Shown in pieces: positions 10,409 through 18,694 of a stretch of 64,000 nt of DNA; the first letter of the stretch is position 1, and every line of letters begins with the position of its first letter. The stretch covers positions 62,001 to 126,000 of the forward strand of contig JANQRA010000016.1 in the NCBI GenBank assembly GCA_028284765.1, read 5' to 3'. The position numbers and the translations under genes were made by a program. Source of the DNA: Acidimicrobiia bacterium. GTDB taxonomy: Bacteria > Actinomycetota > Acidimicrobiia > Spongiisociales > ZC4RG35. Below the pieces are notes generated by a model. The model did no database searches. It was not told where the DNA came from and worked only from the letters and a program-made list of their open reading frames with translations.

Positions 10409-12364
10409 ATGTCTTTCAGTGAACTGACCCCCGAATCCATCGAAACCGGAATCTCAACACGTCTCGAAGAAGCTGAGTCCGTTCTCACCGAACTCATATC
10501 AGTCGAGGGCGAGCGCAGCTTCTCGAACACCATGCGTCCGCTGGACAAGATCAACGACATCCTCGGCTTTGCGAACTACGAGTTCTGCTTCATGGGCTAC
10601 GTGCATCCCGACAAAGAGGTGCGAACCGCAGCCAAGCTCGCCGAGGAAAAGCGGCAGAAGTGGGCATCAGAGATGGTCTTCCGGGATGACCTGTACGCAG
10701 CTGTGAAGAACTACTCGTCGACGGACGAGGCAGCAGGACTGTCTGCGGAAGAGGCCAGATATCTGGAGAAGACTCTGCGTGACCTGCGCAACGCCGGACA
10801 CGAGCTCGACTCCGAAACCAAAGACTTCGTCAAGGAGAAGACCCTCAGGCTGAACGAGCTGGAAGTCCAATTCCAACAGAACATCGACGAGTGGGAAGAC
10901 GGCCTTCTCGTGACCCGGGACGATCTCGAAGGGATGCCAGACGCGTGGATCGACTCACTCAGCATCGACGAGGAGACGGGCAAGTACAAGGTGAGTCTGG
11001 ACTACCCCGAGATGATCCCTTTCCTCGAGAACTCCCCCCGACGGGACCTCCGGGAAGAGCTTCGATTCAAGAACAGCACAGCTGCTGTTGAGGCAAACAC
11101 TCCCCTGCTCGAGGAGGCGGTCGCCATCAGGCAGGAGATCGCCGAAGCCTTCGGGATGCAGTCATGGTCTGACTATCGACTGCAGGACAGGATGGCCGGA
11201 GGGCCCAAGCGCGTTAAGGAGTTCTACGCCGGCGTCCGACCGGGATTGACCGAACGCGCCACTGAGGAAATAGCGGCCATGACGAAGCTTCTCGAGGCGG
11301 ATACTGGAGACACCCAGCTGCAGGGCTGGGACTTCGCCTACTACGACACCCAACAGCGCAAGACCGACTACGGCGTAGACAACTTTGAGGTGGCGAAGTA
11401 CCTGCCGCTGGATGGTGTCTTGGATGGGATGTTCGACCTGACTTCGGAGATGTTCGGCATCACGTACCGGGAGCTCGATGACTTCGACGCCTGGCACGAG
11501 GATGTGCGCTTCTTCGCGATAGACGACGCGGAGACAGGTGAGGAGATCTCGCGGTTCTACCTCGATCTGTTCCCCCGAGAGGGCAAGTTCGGCCATGCCG
11601 CCGAGTTCCCGTTGATCCCCAGTCGACGTCTCGAGGACGGCACTTATCAGAATCCGGTGTGCGCCATGGTCTGCAACTTCACGAAACCCACTGCTGATGC
11701 TCCTTCGCTACTTCAGCACTCCGAAGTTGAAACGTTCTTCCACGAGTTCGGTCACGTTTTGCACCAGAACCTGGGGCGCACCGAGCTGGCAGCATTCTCG
11801 GGCACCAACACGGAAAGGGACTTCGTCGAGGCGCCAAGCCAGATCATGGAGAACTGGACTTGGGACGCGAACGTCCTGCGACGTTTCGCCCGTCACTATG
11901 AGACCGGAGAGCCCATCCCTGGGGAACTCGTCGACCAGATGATTGCCGCTCGGGATCTGAACAAGGGTCGCTTCTATCTCGGTCAGATGACGTACGGCTG
12001 GTGGGACCAAGAGATGCACAGCGGTCCGGATCGAGACCTCCAGGCAATTCACGACAAGGGGTTCGAGATCGGCCTGCTCCCACTCCATGAGGGAACGTTC
12101 ACGCTGGCGTCATTTGGTCACCTCATGGGTGGATATGACTCGGCCTACTACGGGTACATGTGGTCGGAGGTGTTCGGCGCCGACATGTATTCGAAATTCG
12201 AGGAGATGGGGAACACCAACCCTGAAGTGGGCATGTTGTACCGCAAAGAGATCCTGGAGCGGGGTGGCAGTTTGGACGCAGACGACATGCTTGTAAACTT
12301 CTTGGGAAGAGAACCCTCGAATGAGGCGTTCTTAGCCAAGCTGGGTATTTCCGGGACCGAATGA
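10409..12364 (+). CDS. M3 family zinc metallopeptidase (oligopeptidase)
   Basis: About 651 aa. The zinc motif HEFGH with the preceding ETFF lies near residue 450, and the downstream Glu ligand is in ERDFVEAPSQIMENW. This is the thimet oligopeptidase/Dcp (M3A) pattern, a cytoplasmic enzyme that degrades short peptides. A TTG at 10391 is in frame, but ATG at 10409 gives the better N-terminus. The region just upstream has little room for a 5' UTR from the divergent aminotransferase. Confidence 0.92.
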   Translation: MSFSELTPESIETGISTRLEEAESVLTELISVEGERSFSNTMRPLDKINDILGFANYEFCFMGYVHPDKEVRTAAKLAEEKRQKWASEMVFRDDLYAAVKNYSSTDEAAGLSAEEARYLEKTLRDLRNAGHELDSETKDFVKEKTLRLNELEVQFQQNIDEWEDGLLVTRDDLEGMPDAWIDSLSIDEETGKYKVSLDYPEMIPFLENSPRRDLREELRFKNSTAAVEANTPLLEEAVAIRQEIAEAFGMQSWSDYRLQDRMAGGPKRVKEFYAGVRPGLTERATEEIAAMTKLLEADTGDTQLQGWDFAYYDTQQRKTDYGVDNFEVAKYLPLDGVLDGMFDLTSEMFGITYRELDDFDAWHEDVRFFAIDDAETGEEISRFYLDLFPREGKFGHAAEFPLIPSRRLEDGTYQNPVCAMVCNFTKPTADAPSLLQHSEVETFFHEFGHVLHQNLGRTELAAFSGTNTERDFVEAPSQIMENWTWDANVLRRFARHYETGEPIPGELVDQMIAARDLNKGRFYLGQMTYGWWDQEMHSGPDRDLQAIHDKGFEIGLLPLHEGTFTLASFGHLMGGYDSAYYGYMWSEVFGADMYSKFEEMGNTNPEVGMLYRKEILERGGSLDADDMLVNFLGREPSNEAFLAKLGISGTE

Positions 12365-12563
12365 GCGGTTCTGGAGGGAACCTCACAAAGGGTTCCTGAC
12401 GTCTTATCACCGATACCCACGGGAGGTTTACCCCCGATTAGCGTCCCGGCACGCACTATTTGAGTGTACGTACAAGGTTGAGAGACCTTGGCCGGTTCAG
12501 GAAACCCGCCTGAACAACCGATAAACGGCAAAGAAGTGCCGGCCCAACCAGGAGGGCCACAAC
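12365..12563 (+). other. Intergenic leader with a candidate structured RNA upstream of the small zinc-finger gene
   Basis: A GGAACC/GGTTCC hairpin follows the peptidase gene (about 12378-12396) without a T-run. From 12488 to 12547 the sequence can form a compact junction. P1 is TTGGCC (12488-12493) with GGCCCAA (12541-12547). P2 is GTTCAGG (12495-12501) with CCTGAAC (12509-12515). P3 is CGGCA (12526-12530) with TGCCG (12537-12541). A strong AGGAGG lies directly after P1 at 12550. No known riboswitch class was recognised. The fold was drawn by eye. Confidence 0.45.
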
Positions 12564-12758
12564 ATGTCAGATTCAGTAAGAGGAGCAGCCATCAAAGGCA
12601 TGACCCGTCCGTCGAAGCGATTCGCTACGGGCCGGGTGTGTGTAAAAAAGGGTTGTGACACCAAGCTCAGCCAGTACAACAAGGCCGAGTACTGCCACTC
12701 CCACGCTCCAATCCGCTTCCCGCGTGTCCGGGGAAAGATCGTCGACGGCGAGGAATAA
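12564..12758 (+). CDS. Small zinc-finger-like protein of unknown function
   Basis: 64 aa, basic. A CVKKGC pair and a C-x-x-H pair (EYCHSH) spaced 17 residues apart suggest one bound zinc, with LSQYNKAEY between them and PRVRGKI after. I do not recognise a named family, although the pattern looks conserved enough to be a real domain. An AGGAGG-like ribosome-binding site at 12550 and a strong terminator after the gene support expression as a single-gene unit. A nucleic-acid-binding role is a guess. Confidence 0.75.
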   Translation: MSDSVRGAAIKGMTRPSKRFATGRVCVKKGCDTKLSQYNKAEYCHSHAPIRFPRVRGKIVDGEE

Positions 12759-12785
12759 ACCAACCCTCGACACCCAAGTTTGAGG

Positions 12786-12811
12786 AAAGGACCCCGCTAA
12801 GGGGTCCCTTT
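12786..12811 (+). terminator. Intrinsic terminator after the small zinc-finger gene
   Basis: Stem GGACCCC/GGGGTCC with loop GCTAA, flanked by AAA on the left and CTTTCT on the right, so it can work in both directions between convergent genes. Confidence 0.85.
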
Positions 12812-12816
12812 CTCGT

Positions 12817-12863
12817 TTCTGTGTCAGTTTCCGTACACATAGGGTGGGTTTTCTGACACAGAA
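12817..12863. repeat. 47-bp dispersed inverted-repeat element, copy 2
   Basis: Same 11-bp arms and 47-bp length as copies 1 and 3. The loop is nearly identical to copy 3 (CACATAGGGTG core), and similarity with copy 3 continues outside the right arm through GTGGTCT and TTGGC. It lies right after the terminator, between convergent genes. Confidence 0.85.
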
Positions 12864-12888
12864 GTGGTCTGTTGGCGGGGGATGGATG

Positions 12889-13638
12889 TCAGCCTGGGGT
12901 CACCAGCGGATAGTCCCCATCGGGGTGGGAGCTCACTCTCATGGGATATCCGTACACATCGGTCAGGAGCTCGGCTGTGACTACCTGTGCTGGTGGGCCA
13001 TCCGCCACCACGCGACCTTCGCTGACAATCAGAAGCCGAGAGGCATGTCGTATGGCGCTGTTCAGATCGTGGAGGACTGCGACCACGGTTCTCCCGGACT
13101 CAGCGGCATTTGCCATAGCCACGTGCGCCCTCTCAGCGTGAGCGACGTCCAGACCGGAGACCGGTTCGTCCAAGAGCCAGATCGGCAGGTCCTTCGCCAA
13201 TACGGAGGCCACGTAAGAACGTCTTGCTTCCCCGGTCGACAGGCTGCGCAGCGGTCGACTTCGGAACGGGAGTAGGTCCATCAGTGCCAGAGCTTCAAGC
13301 ATCTTCTCGTCCGAATCCCCAGCCGACAGGCGCGCGCCGAGACTCATACGTACTACGTCTTCAACGGTGAATCTGAGGTTGATTGGAGGTGACGGATCGA
13401 GATAGGCACGCTCGTCACTCATTTGAGAGAGGGTTTTTGACCGGACGTCTACGCCATTCATCAGCACCGTGCCCTCAGTCGGTTTGTCGATGCCGGCACC
13501 AAGACCCAGGAGAGTCGACTTCCCGGCACCATTTGGCCCGACGACAGCTGCGAACTGTCCACCTTTGAAGGTGAGTGAAGGGATGCGCAGAACCTCGCTC
13601 GAATCTATCTCGTGTCGAACACCGTCGAAGGAGATCAA
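12889..13638 (-). CDS. hmuV: Haem/iron-siderophore ABC transporter ATP-binding protein (HmuV/FecE-like)
   Basis: 249 aa. Walker A GPNGAGKST (about 34-42), signature LSTGEARRSYVA, Walker B IWLLDEPVSGLD and the switch His in VLHDLNSA. This is the cytoplasmic ATPase of a FecCD-type importer. Its start overlaps the permease stop by 4 bp. The HmuV label comes from the family and the three-gene order; vitamin B12 or siderophore as substrate cannot be excluded. Confidence 0.88.
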   Translation of the reverse strand: MISFDGVRHEIDSSEVLRIPSLTFKGGQFAAVVGPNGAGKSTLLGLGAGIDKPTEGTVLMNGVDVRSKTLSQMSDERAYLDPSPPINLRFTVEDVVRMSLGARLSAGDSDEKMLEALALMDLLPFRSRPLRSLSTGEARRSYVASVLAKDLPIWLLDEPVSGLDVAHAERAHVAMANAAESGRTVVAVLHDLNSAIRHASRLLIVSEGRVVADGPPAQVVTAELLTDVYGYPMRVSSHPDGDYPLVTPG

Positions 13639-14603
13639 AGCTGTCTCCTCCCGAGAGCCATCACAACGAGGAGCGGACCTCCGACAGCGGCGGTCACTAC
13701 CCCGATAGGCACTTCGACAGGGATCGGTAGAGATCGAACGCCCGTGTCGGCCAAGAGGACAATCCCGGCCCCCACGAGGATGGCGACGGGCAGTAGCCGC
13801 CGAAAGTCGGGGCCGACGAGTTTGCGTCCGACCGGAGCCGCCAACAAGGCCACGAATCCGACCACACCAGCCAAAAGGACTGAGCCGGCCGTGGCGAGGG
13901 CTGCCGCCAAGAGCACCCGCCTACGAATCCACTTTGGATCCACACCAAGACCTTTGGCATGACGATCTCCAGTGGCAAGCACATCCAAGGCTCGCGCTCG
14001 GCGAGAAAGTCCAACCGCTCCGACAACTAGTAACGGAAGAGCCACCGCTATCTGAGCCCAGCCTGTCGCACTCAGTCCACCGAAGACGAAATAGGTGAAG
14101 GTCGGAAGCCGAGGACTCTGGAAAGCGAAGATCAATGCGAGCGTCCAACCAAGAAGAGCGAAGGTCATGCCCAGACCCAAAAGCACAAATCCCGAGGCAC
14201 TCTCGCTCTCGTCGCGAACTCGACCGAGGAGAATCGCCCAGACAATCGCAAAGCCCCCAGCGAGAACCGCTGCAAACAGAGATCCTGACGACCACCCCAA
14301 GAGACCCGCCAAGCCCACTCCCAATCCGGCGGCAGAAGCACCACCCAACAGGAAGGGGTCAGCCATCTCGTTGCGAAAGGCCGCTTGTAGCCCCACTCCT
14401 GCCGCTGCCAAACCGCCCCCCGCCAGCAAAGCAGCCAGGATGCGAGGCAGTCGGATGTTTCTGACCACGCCGGCCGAGGATTGATCGGTCCCGATCAATC
14501 CCTCCCACACTTCCAGTGGAGTGAGACCTGCGGCCCCGACGAAGAGTGCGAGCACCGTGGCTGCAGCGAGGCCAACGGAGACGAGCACCACACCAACTCT
14601 CAC
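13635..14603 (-). CDS. hmuU: FecCD-family iron/haem ABC transporter permease
   Basis: 322 aa, about nine to ten membrane helices. The RLPRILAALLAGGGLAAAGVGLQ stretch (in part: RLPRILAALLAGG) and GDRHAKGLGVD are hallmark FecCD/BtuC motifs, and GPDFRRLLP corresponds to the C-terminal coupling region. It forms the inner-membrane channel with HmuV and receives substrate from the lipoprotein encoded upstream. Overlaps both neighbours by 4 bp. Confidence 0.92.
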   Translation of the reverse strand: MRVGVVLVSVGLAAATVLALFVGAAGLTPLEVWEGLIGTDQSSAGVVRNIRLPRILAALLAGGGLAAAGVGLQAAFRNEMADPFLLGGASAAGLGVGLAGLLGWSSGSLFAAVLAGGFAIVWAILLGRVRDESESASGFVLLGLGMTFALLGWTLALIFAFQSPRLPTFTYFVFGGLSATGWAQIAVALPLLVVGAVGLSRRARALDVLATGDRHAKGLGVDPKWIRRRVLLAAALATAGSVLLAGVVGFVALLAAPVGRKLVGPDFRRLLPVAILVGAGIVLLADTGVRSLPIPVEVPIGVVTAAVGGPLLVVMALGRRQL

Positions 14604-15475
14604 CCCGACAACTCGCGCAGGTCCTCGATAAGCGCTGCCAACGAATCCGGCGTACGCGGGCCAAAGGTCAGAAAGTCACCTTCCGGATAGACGAGGATGG
14701 CACCACTTCGACCGGCAGGGGTCTCCCGAATAGCCGGGTGATCCACGAAATCCTCCACTCCCCCGAATATCGAAAGGCCCTCCTCCGGAACAATGATGAC
14801 GTCGGGCGCTGCGGCGATCATGCCTTCGGTGGACACCGGAGCACTATCCACTGCACCACTGTCCGACCCGGCATCGATCGCTCCGGCTGCCTCTATCAAC
14901 GGCTGAGTCGACATGCCGTCGCCGAACAGCAGCATCACGTCCGGGCCTCTCGTATAGACGTAGGCCACTCTTGTGCCCGACGGCTCGACATCCGATGTGA
15001 CCTCCTCCACCTCGGTGCGAAGCCTGTCTACGAGTCCCGCCGCTGCCGATTCGCGATCGAGCACCTCACCGACGGCCTCGATTTTGGTGTAGAGCTGATC
15101 GAACGTCACCGCGACTTCGAGCAGCTCAACATGGGCACCAGCTTGCTCGATCAATGTCAACGCATCGGCCGGAGCGGACTGGGTGTCTCCCAGCACAAGT
15201 GTTGGCTCAACAGAAAGCACTCCTTCAGCCGTGATGAATCTCCCGACACCAACGATCGGCAACTCGAGGGCGCTTTGCGGAGCGACTGTTGTCACATCGA
15301 CTCCCACGACGCTGTCACCTGCTCCGATCTCATACACGATCTCAGTGAGGTCCCCGGAGAGAGTCACTATGCGACTCGCGTCGACGGACCCCTCACTCTG
15401 CGAGGCACCCCCGCAGGAGGCGACGATCGCTGTAAGGAGGAGTAGGACGCAGCAGCGTTTCAGCCAGATGGGCAA
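14600..15475 (-). CDS. hmuT: Periplasmic-binding lipoprotein of a haem/iron/B12-type ABC importer
   Basis: About 291 aa from TTG at 15475; the longer frame from 15529 would place 14 extra residues over the upstream gene. The signal peptide VLLLLTAIVASC ends in a lipobox Cys. The class III binding-protein fold is shown by RIVTLSGDLTEIVYEIGAGDSVVGV and VGRFITAEGVLSVEPTLVLG. It captures haem, B12 or a siderophore outside the membrane. Candidate axial ligands cannot be assigned. Translationally coupled to the permease gene; it overlaps the upstream lipoprotein stop. Confidence 0.87.
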   Translation of the reverse strand: MPIWLKRCCVLLLLTAIVASCGGASQSEGSVDASRIVTLSGDLTEIVYEIGAGDSVVGVDVTTVAPQSALELPIVGVGRFITAEGVLSVEPTLVLGDTQSAPADALTLIEQAGAHVELLEVAVTFDQLYTKIEAVGEVLDRESAAAGLVDRLRTEVEEVTSDVEPSGTRVAYVYTRGPDVMLLFGDGMSTQPLIEAAGAIDAGSDSGAVDSAPVSTEGMIAAAPDVIIVPEEGLSIFGGVEDFVDHPAIRETPAGRSGAILVYPEGDFLTFGPRTPDSLAALIEDLRELSG

Positions 15476-16014
15476 GCTGATCTCGCCGAAGCCATGACGC
15501 CACAGAACATCTGTCGAGACAGGACCCACCCGTTGTCGGTCATGATGGCCGTGCCGGTTTGGCCCGGATAGGTTGGATTGCCCGAGAACTGGAGCGTGTA
15601 GACAACGTCAGCTTCGCTCCCGTTGACAGTGATCGACTGGATCGAAACGCTCACCCCGCCAACCGAGTCTCCGGTTGCGGCGTACGTAGCAACTGTCTCC
15701 TCGAGTCCTTCCGGATCCTCGATATACAAGCTCTTGTCCTCGAAGCTCGTCGAAGAGTCGAATGCAACGTCGTAAGCGTTGGCAATAGCGTCTGCGTCGG
15801 CATCAGCTCCCGACACGTAGCCAGCAGCTTGAGCCTCCGTTGTGGATGTCGCAGCCAACGTTGTTGTGGTGGCGGGCGGCTGTTGGGTGGTAGTCGTTTC
15901 CACACTGCTGGTGGTGGTCGTCGACTCTTCGGAAGTCCCTGTCCCCGAACCGCAGGCGGCCACTAGCAAAGCTGCCACGGTGAGGAGAAGGATGCGCTGT
16001 TGCATTCTTGTCAT
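15460..16014 (-). CDS. Secreted lipoprotein, first gene of the leftward iron operon
   Basis: About 184 aa from ATG at 16014 (ATG at 16005 also possible). Signal peptide ILLLTVAALLVAAC with lipobox Cys, then a ~40-residue Thr/Ser-rich linker (TTTTSSVETTTTQQPPATTTT). The small C-terminal domain resembles secreted NTF2-like folds (VTYAATGDSVGGVSVSIQSI region and GWVLSRQMFCGVM), but I could not name a family. Its position as first gene ahead of hmuTUV, under the shared palindrome, suggests a role in iron or haem capture. That is inference. Confidence 0.78.
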   Translation of the reverse strand: MTRMQQRILLLTVAALLVAACGSGTGTSEESTTTTSSVETTTTQQPPATTTTLAATSTTEAQAAGYVSGADADADAIANAYDVAFDSSTSFEDKSLYIEDPEGLEETVATYAATGDSVGGVSVSIQSITVNGSEADVVYTLQFSGNPTYPGQTGTAIMTDNGWVLSRQMFCGVMASARSACPSG

Positions 16015-16061
16015 GAGTCGACCATGCCTTGTCGCACGGTCGACAGCGAGTCGGAACGTTC

Positions 16062-16076
16062 CCGACACAATGTCGG
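16062..16076. promoter_or_regulatory. Short inverted repeat in the divergent iron promoter region
   Basis: CCGACA and TGTCGG separated by CAA, 29 bp left of the large palindrome. It may be a second operator or part of the leader of the leftward operon. Confidence 0.4.
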
Positions 16077-16104
16077 AATCTCCAGGTGATAGCTGGGAAA
16101 ACAA

Positions 16105-16134
16105 ATATTTGCACTATGGCCGTAGTGCAAATAT
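16105..16134. promoter_or_regulatory. Perfect palindromic operator shared by the divergent iron operons
   Basis: Arms ATATTTGCACTA and TAGTGCAAATAT, perfectly complementary over 12 bp, with spacer TGGCCG. On the plus strand TTGCAC (16109-16114) and TATCGT (16132-16137) are 17 bp apart. On the minus strand TTGCAC and TATTTG are also 17 bp apart, so one bound dimer could cover both divergent promoters. It does not read as a classic Fur or DtxR box. Confidence 0.72.
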
Positions 16135-16167
16135 CGTTCGGTACCTAACGACCTTGAAAGGTATCGA

Positions 16168-17313
16168 GTGAAGACACGAATGATTCTCGGATTGGCGGTG
16201 GCCGCGATGGCGCTGGCCGCGTGTTCGAGTGGGGTATCGGACGACCTACGGACAGAGGCAGTAGAGGACTACGCAGCCCTCGTACACGAGGCCTACAGCC
16301 TGAGCCTGGATTCTGCAATCGACATGGACCAAGCAATTGACGCATTCCTGGCAGCACCCTCGGCTGACACTCTCGATGCAGCGAAGTCCGCCTGGCTCGA
16401 AGCTCGAGATGACTACGGCCCAACCGAAGTCTTCCGCTTCTACGGCGGACCAATTGATAACGACGACACGGGTGTTGAAGGTCTGGTCAATGCCTGGCCG
16501 CTCGACGAGGCATACATCGACTACGTCGACGGGGCTCCGGATGCGGGAATCGTCAACATGCCCGACGAGTTCCCGACGATCGATGCCGACCTCCTGGTGT
16601 CGCTCAACGAGAAGGACGGGGAAGCCAACATCTCGACCGGGTGGCACGCCATCGAATTCCTCCTCTGGGGCCAGGACCTCTCCCTAGACGGTCCCGGTGA
16701 CAGGTCTTTCGAGGACTACACGACTGCCGACAATGCTGACCGGCGAGGCACCTACCTCGCAGTAGCATCAGACCTTCTGCTCGATCACTTGAGCCAGATG
16801 GTCGACGCATGGGCGCCAGACAGCGACAACTACCGCGCCGAGTTCGTAGCGCTTCCGGCCAATGAGGCCATCGGGCTGATCATGACCGGTATGGGTGAAT
16901 TGAGCCGCGGTGAACTCGCCGGCGAGCGCATGAACGTTGCTTACGAGGCACGTTCACAGGAGGACGAGCACTCCTGTTTCTCGGACAACACAACGGCTGA
17001 CATCGTCGGCAATGCACTGGGAATCCAAATCGTCTACCTCGGCGAGGTGGGAAGCTTCAGTGGAACCGGTATCTACGACCTAGTCGCCGCCGAGGATCAG
17101 GAGCTGGCTGACCAACTGAGAGATGAAATCGCCACCAGCGTCGCCGCCGCCGAGGACATCCCGGCTCCGTTCGACCAGCACCTCGTCGAGGGGGTCAGCG
17201 ACGCGGATCCAGGGCGCATGGCCATTTTCGACACGATTCTCGACCTCGAAGCTCAGACGGACACCATCGTCGCAGCCGCCGACTTGCTCGAAGTCGAGGT
17301 AAACCTGAGCTGA
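16168..17313 (+). CDS. Imelysin-family (EfeO/IrpA-like) iron-uptake lipoprotein 1
   Basis: 381 aa from GTG at 16168. A lipoprotein signal peptide (ILGLAVAAMALAAC) is followed by an imelysin domain. The family GxHxxE motif is GWHAIEFLLWGQD, and EARDDYGPTEVFRFYGGPID matches the N-terminal half of the domain. A later stretch SQEDEHSCFSDNT is also typical. Imelysins are extracytoplasmic proteins of iron acquisition systems. First gene of the rightward operon directly behind the palindrome. Confidence 0.9.
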   Translation: MKTRMILGLAVAAMALAACSSGVSDDLRTEAVEDYAALVHEAYSLSLDSAIDMDQAIDAFLAAPSADTLDAAKSAWLEARDDYGPTEVFRFYGGPIDNDDTGVEGLVNAWPLDEAYIDYVDGAPDAGIVNMPDEFPTIDADLLVSLNEKDGEANISTGWHAIEFLLWGQDLSLDGPGDRSFEDYTTADNADRRGTYLAVASDLLLDHLSQMVDAWAPDSDNYRAEFVALPANEAIGLIMTGMGELSRGELAGERMNVAYEARSQEDEHSCFSDNTTADIVGNALGIQIVYLGEVGSFSGTGIYDLVAAEDQELADQLRDEIATSVAAAEDIPAPFDQHLVEGVSDADPGRMAIFDTILDLEAQTDTIVAAADLLEVEVNLS

Positions 17314-17314
17314 A

Positions 17315-18694
17315 TTGGCTGAGTCGACACCTACTCCAATGAAGGGACGAGCCTGGCTTGTAGCCGGGCTCGTCTTCGTCGTGGCTGGCGCCGCCTTCCT
17401 GGTCTGGCCACGAGGCTCCGACCTATTGGTTGAGGCGAGTGGGGGCGAAGGAACCACCGCCGCTGCGGACCGCAACGCTTTCGGGAACTCGGCGCGGAAC
17501 CTCACCGATGAGCAACGGAGAGCCTTCGAGGTAGGCGACAGCTTCTTCACCCAGAATTGGGTCACCGCCCCAGCGTCAACCGACGCCAGGGACGGATTGG
17601 GTCCACTGTTCAACGCCCAGGCATGCTCCTCTTGTCACCTCCGGGATGGTCGTGGCACACCAGACGACGGCCTTGGTCTTCTCTTCCGTCTGAGCACACC
17701 TGAAGGCGACCCAGACCCGACGTACGGCGGCCAGCTCCAGGATCGATCGATCCTCGGTGTGCCAGCCGAGGCGACGGTGCGGACGATTTATGTGGAGGAA
17801 GTCGGGACTTTCGATGACGGCACTGAATACGTGTTGCGTCGGCCGGTTCACGAGTTCGATGATCTCTCCTATGGACCATTGGTTGTGGATGTGCAGACCT
17901 CACCCCGCCTTGCCCCACCGGTATTTGGCGCCGGTCTGCTGGAAGCGATCCCAGAAGAAGACATCGTCGCCGCTGCCGACCCTGAGGACAGCGATGGTGA
18001 TGGCATCTCAGGGCGCCCGAATTTCGTATTCGGGCCAGCTTCACCTGAACAGCGTCTGGGGCGCTTCGGATGGAAAGCAAATGTCGCCACCGTCGAAGAA
18101 CAAGTGGCCGGAGCGTTCGTCGGCGACATCGGCATCACTTCGAGTCTCCACCCCGACGAGACATGCACTCTCGTTCAGCTCGATTGCCTGGCCGCACCAA
18201 ATGGAGGTACTCCAGAGATCTCCGACGACCTCCTCGCATTCGTGGTCTTCTACAACGAGACGCTGGCGGTGCCGGCTCGGCGAAACCTCGATAGCCAATC
18301 CGTAAGAGACGGGGCCGATCACTTTGATTCACTTGGATGCGCTTCCTGTCACACACCGATGCAGCGCACAGGCGACGATCCCATCGCAGCGCTTGCAAAC
18401 CAGGTCATCTTTCCCTTCACCGATCTGCTGCTTCACGACATGGGACCAGACCTGGCCGACGGCAGGCCCGACGGCGAAGCGTCGGGTTCGGAGTGGCGAA
18501 CGCCTCCCCTCTGGGGCATCGGGCTGAGTGAGGTGGTCAATAGCAACGCCCGTTTTTTGCACGACGGACGAGCACGCTCGCTCGAGGAAGCGATCCTTTG
18601 GCACGGTGGTGAAGCCGAATCGGCGCGTGAGGGCTACAAAGCGCTATCCGAAGAGCAGCGAGATGAGCTGATCGATTTCCTGGAGTCGTTGTGA
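17315..18694 (+). CDS. DUF1111 di-haem c-type cytochrome oxidoreductase
   Basis: 459 aa from TTG at 17315, two bases after the imelysin stop (ATG at 17339 is an alternative). One N-terminal membrane anchor (AWLVAGLVFVVAGAAFLVW). Two haem-binding CXXCH motifs, CSSCH near 105 and CASCH near 345, plus RFGWKANVATVEEQ and ARFLHDGRARSLEEAILWHGGEA. This is the pattern of DUF1111 proteins found beside imelysins in iron-regulated loci. A role in iron redox steps outside the membrane is inference. Confidence 0.9.
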   Translation: MAESTPTPMKGRAWLVAGLVFVVAGAAFLVWPRGSDLLVEASGGEGTTAAADRNAFGNSARNLTDEQRRAFEVGDSFFTQNWVTAPASTDARDGLGPLFNAQACSSCHLRDGRGTPDDGLGLLFRLSTPEGDPDPTYGGQLQDRSILGVPAEATVRTIYVEEVGTFDDGTEYVLRRPVHEFDDLSYGPLVVDVQTSPRLAPPVFGAGLLEAIPEEDIVAAADPEDSDGDGISGRPNFVFGPASPEQRLGRFGWKANVATVEEQVAGAFVGDIGITSSLHPDETCTLVQLDCLAAPNGGTPEISDDLLAFVVFYNETLAVPARRNLDSQSVRDGADHFDSLGCASCHTPMQRTGDDPIAALANQVIFPFTDLLLHDMGPDLADGRPDGEASGSEWRTPPLWGIGLSEVVNSNARFLHDGRARSLEEAILWHGGEAESAREGYKALSEEQRDELIDFLESL

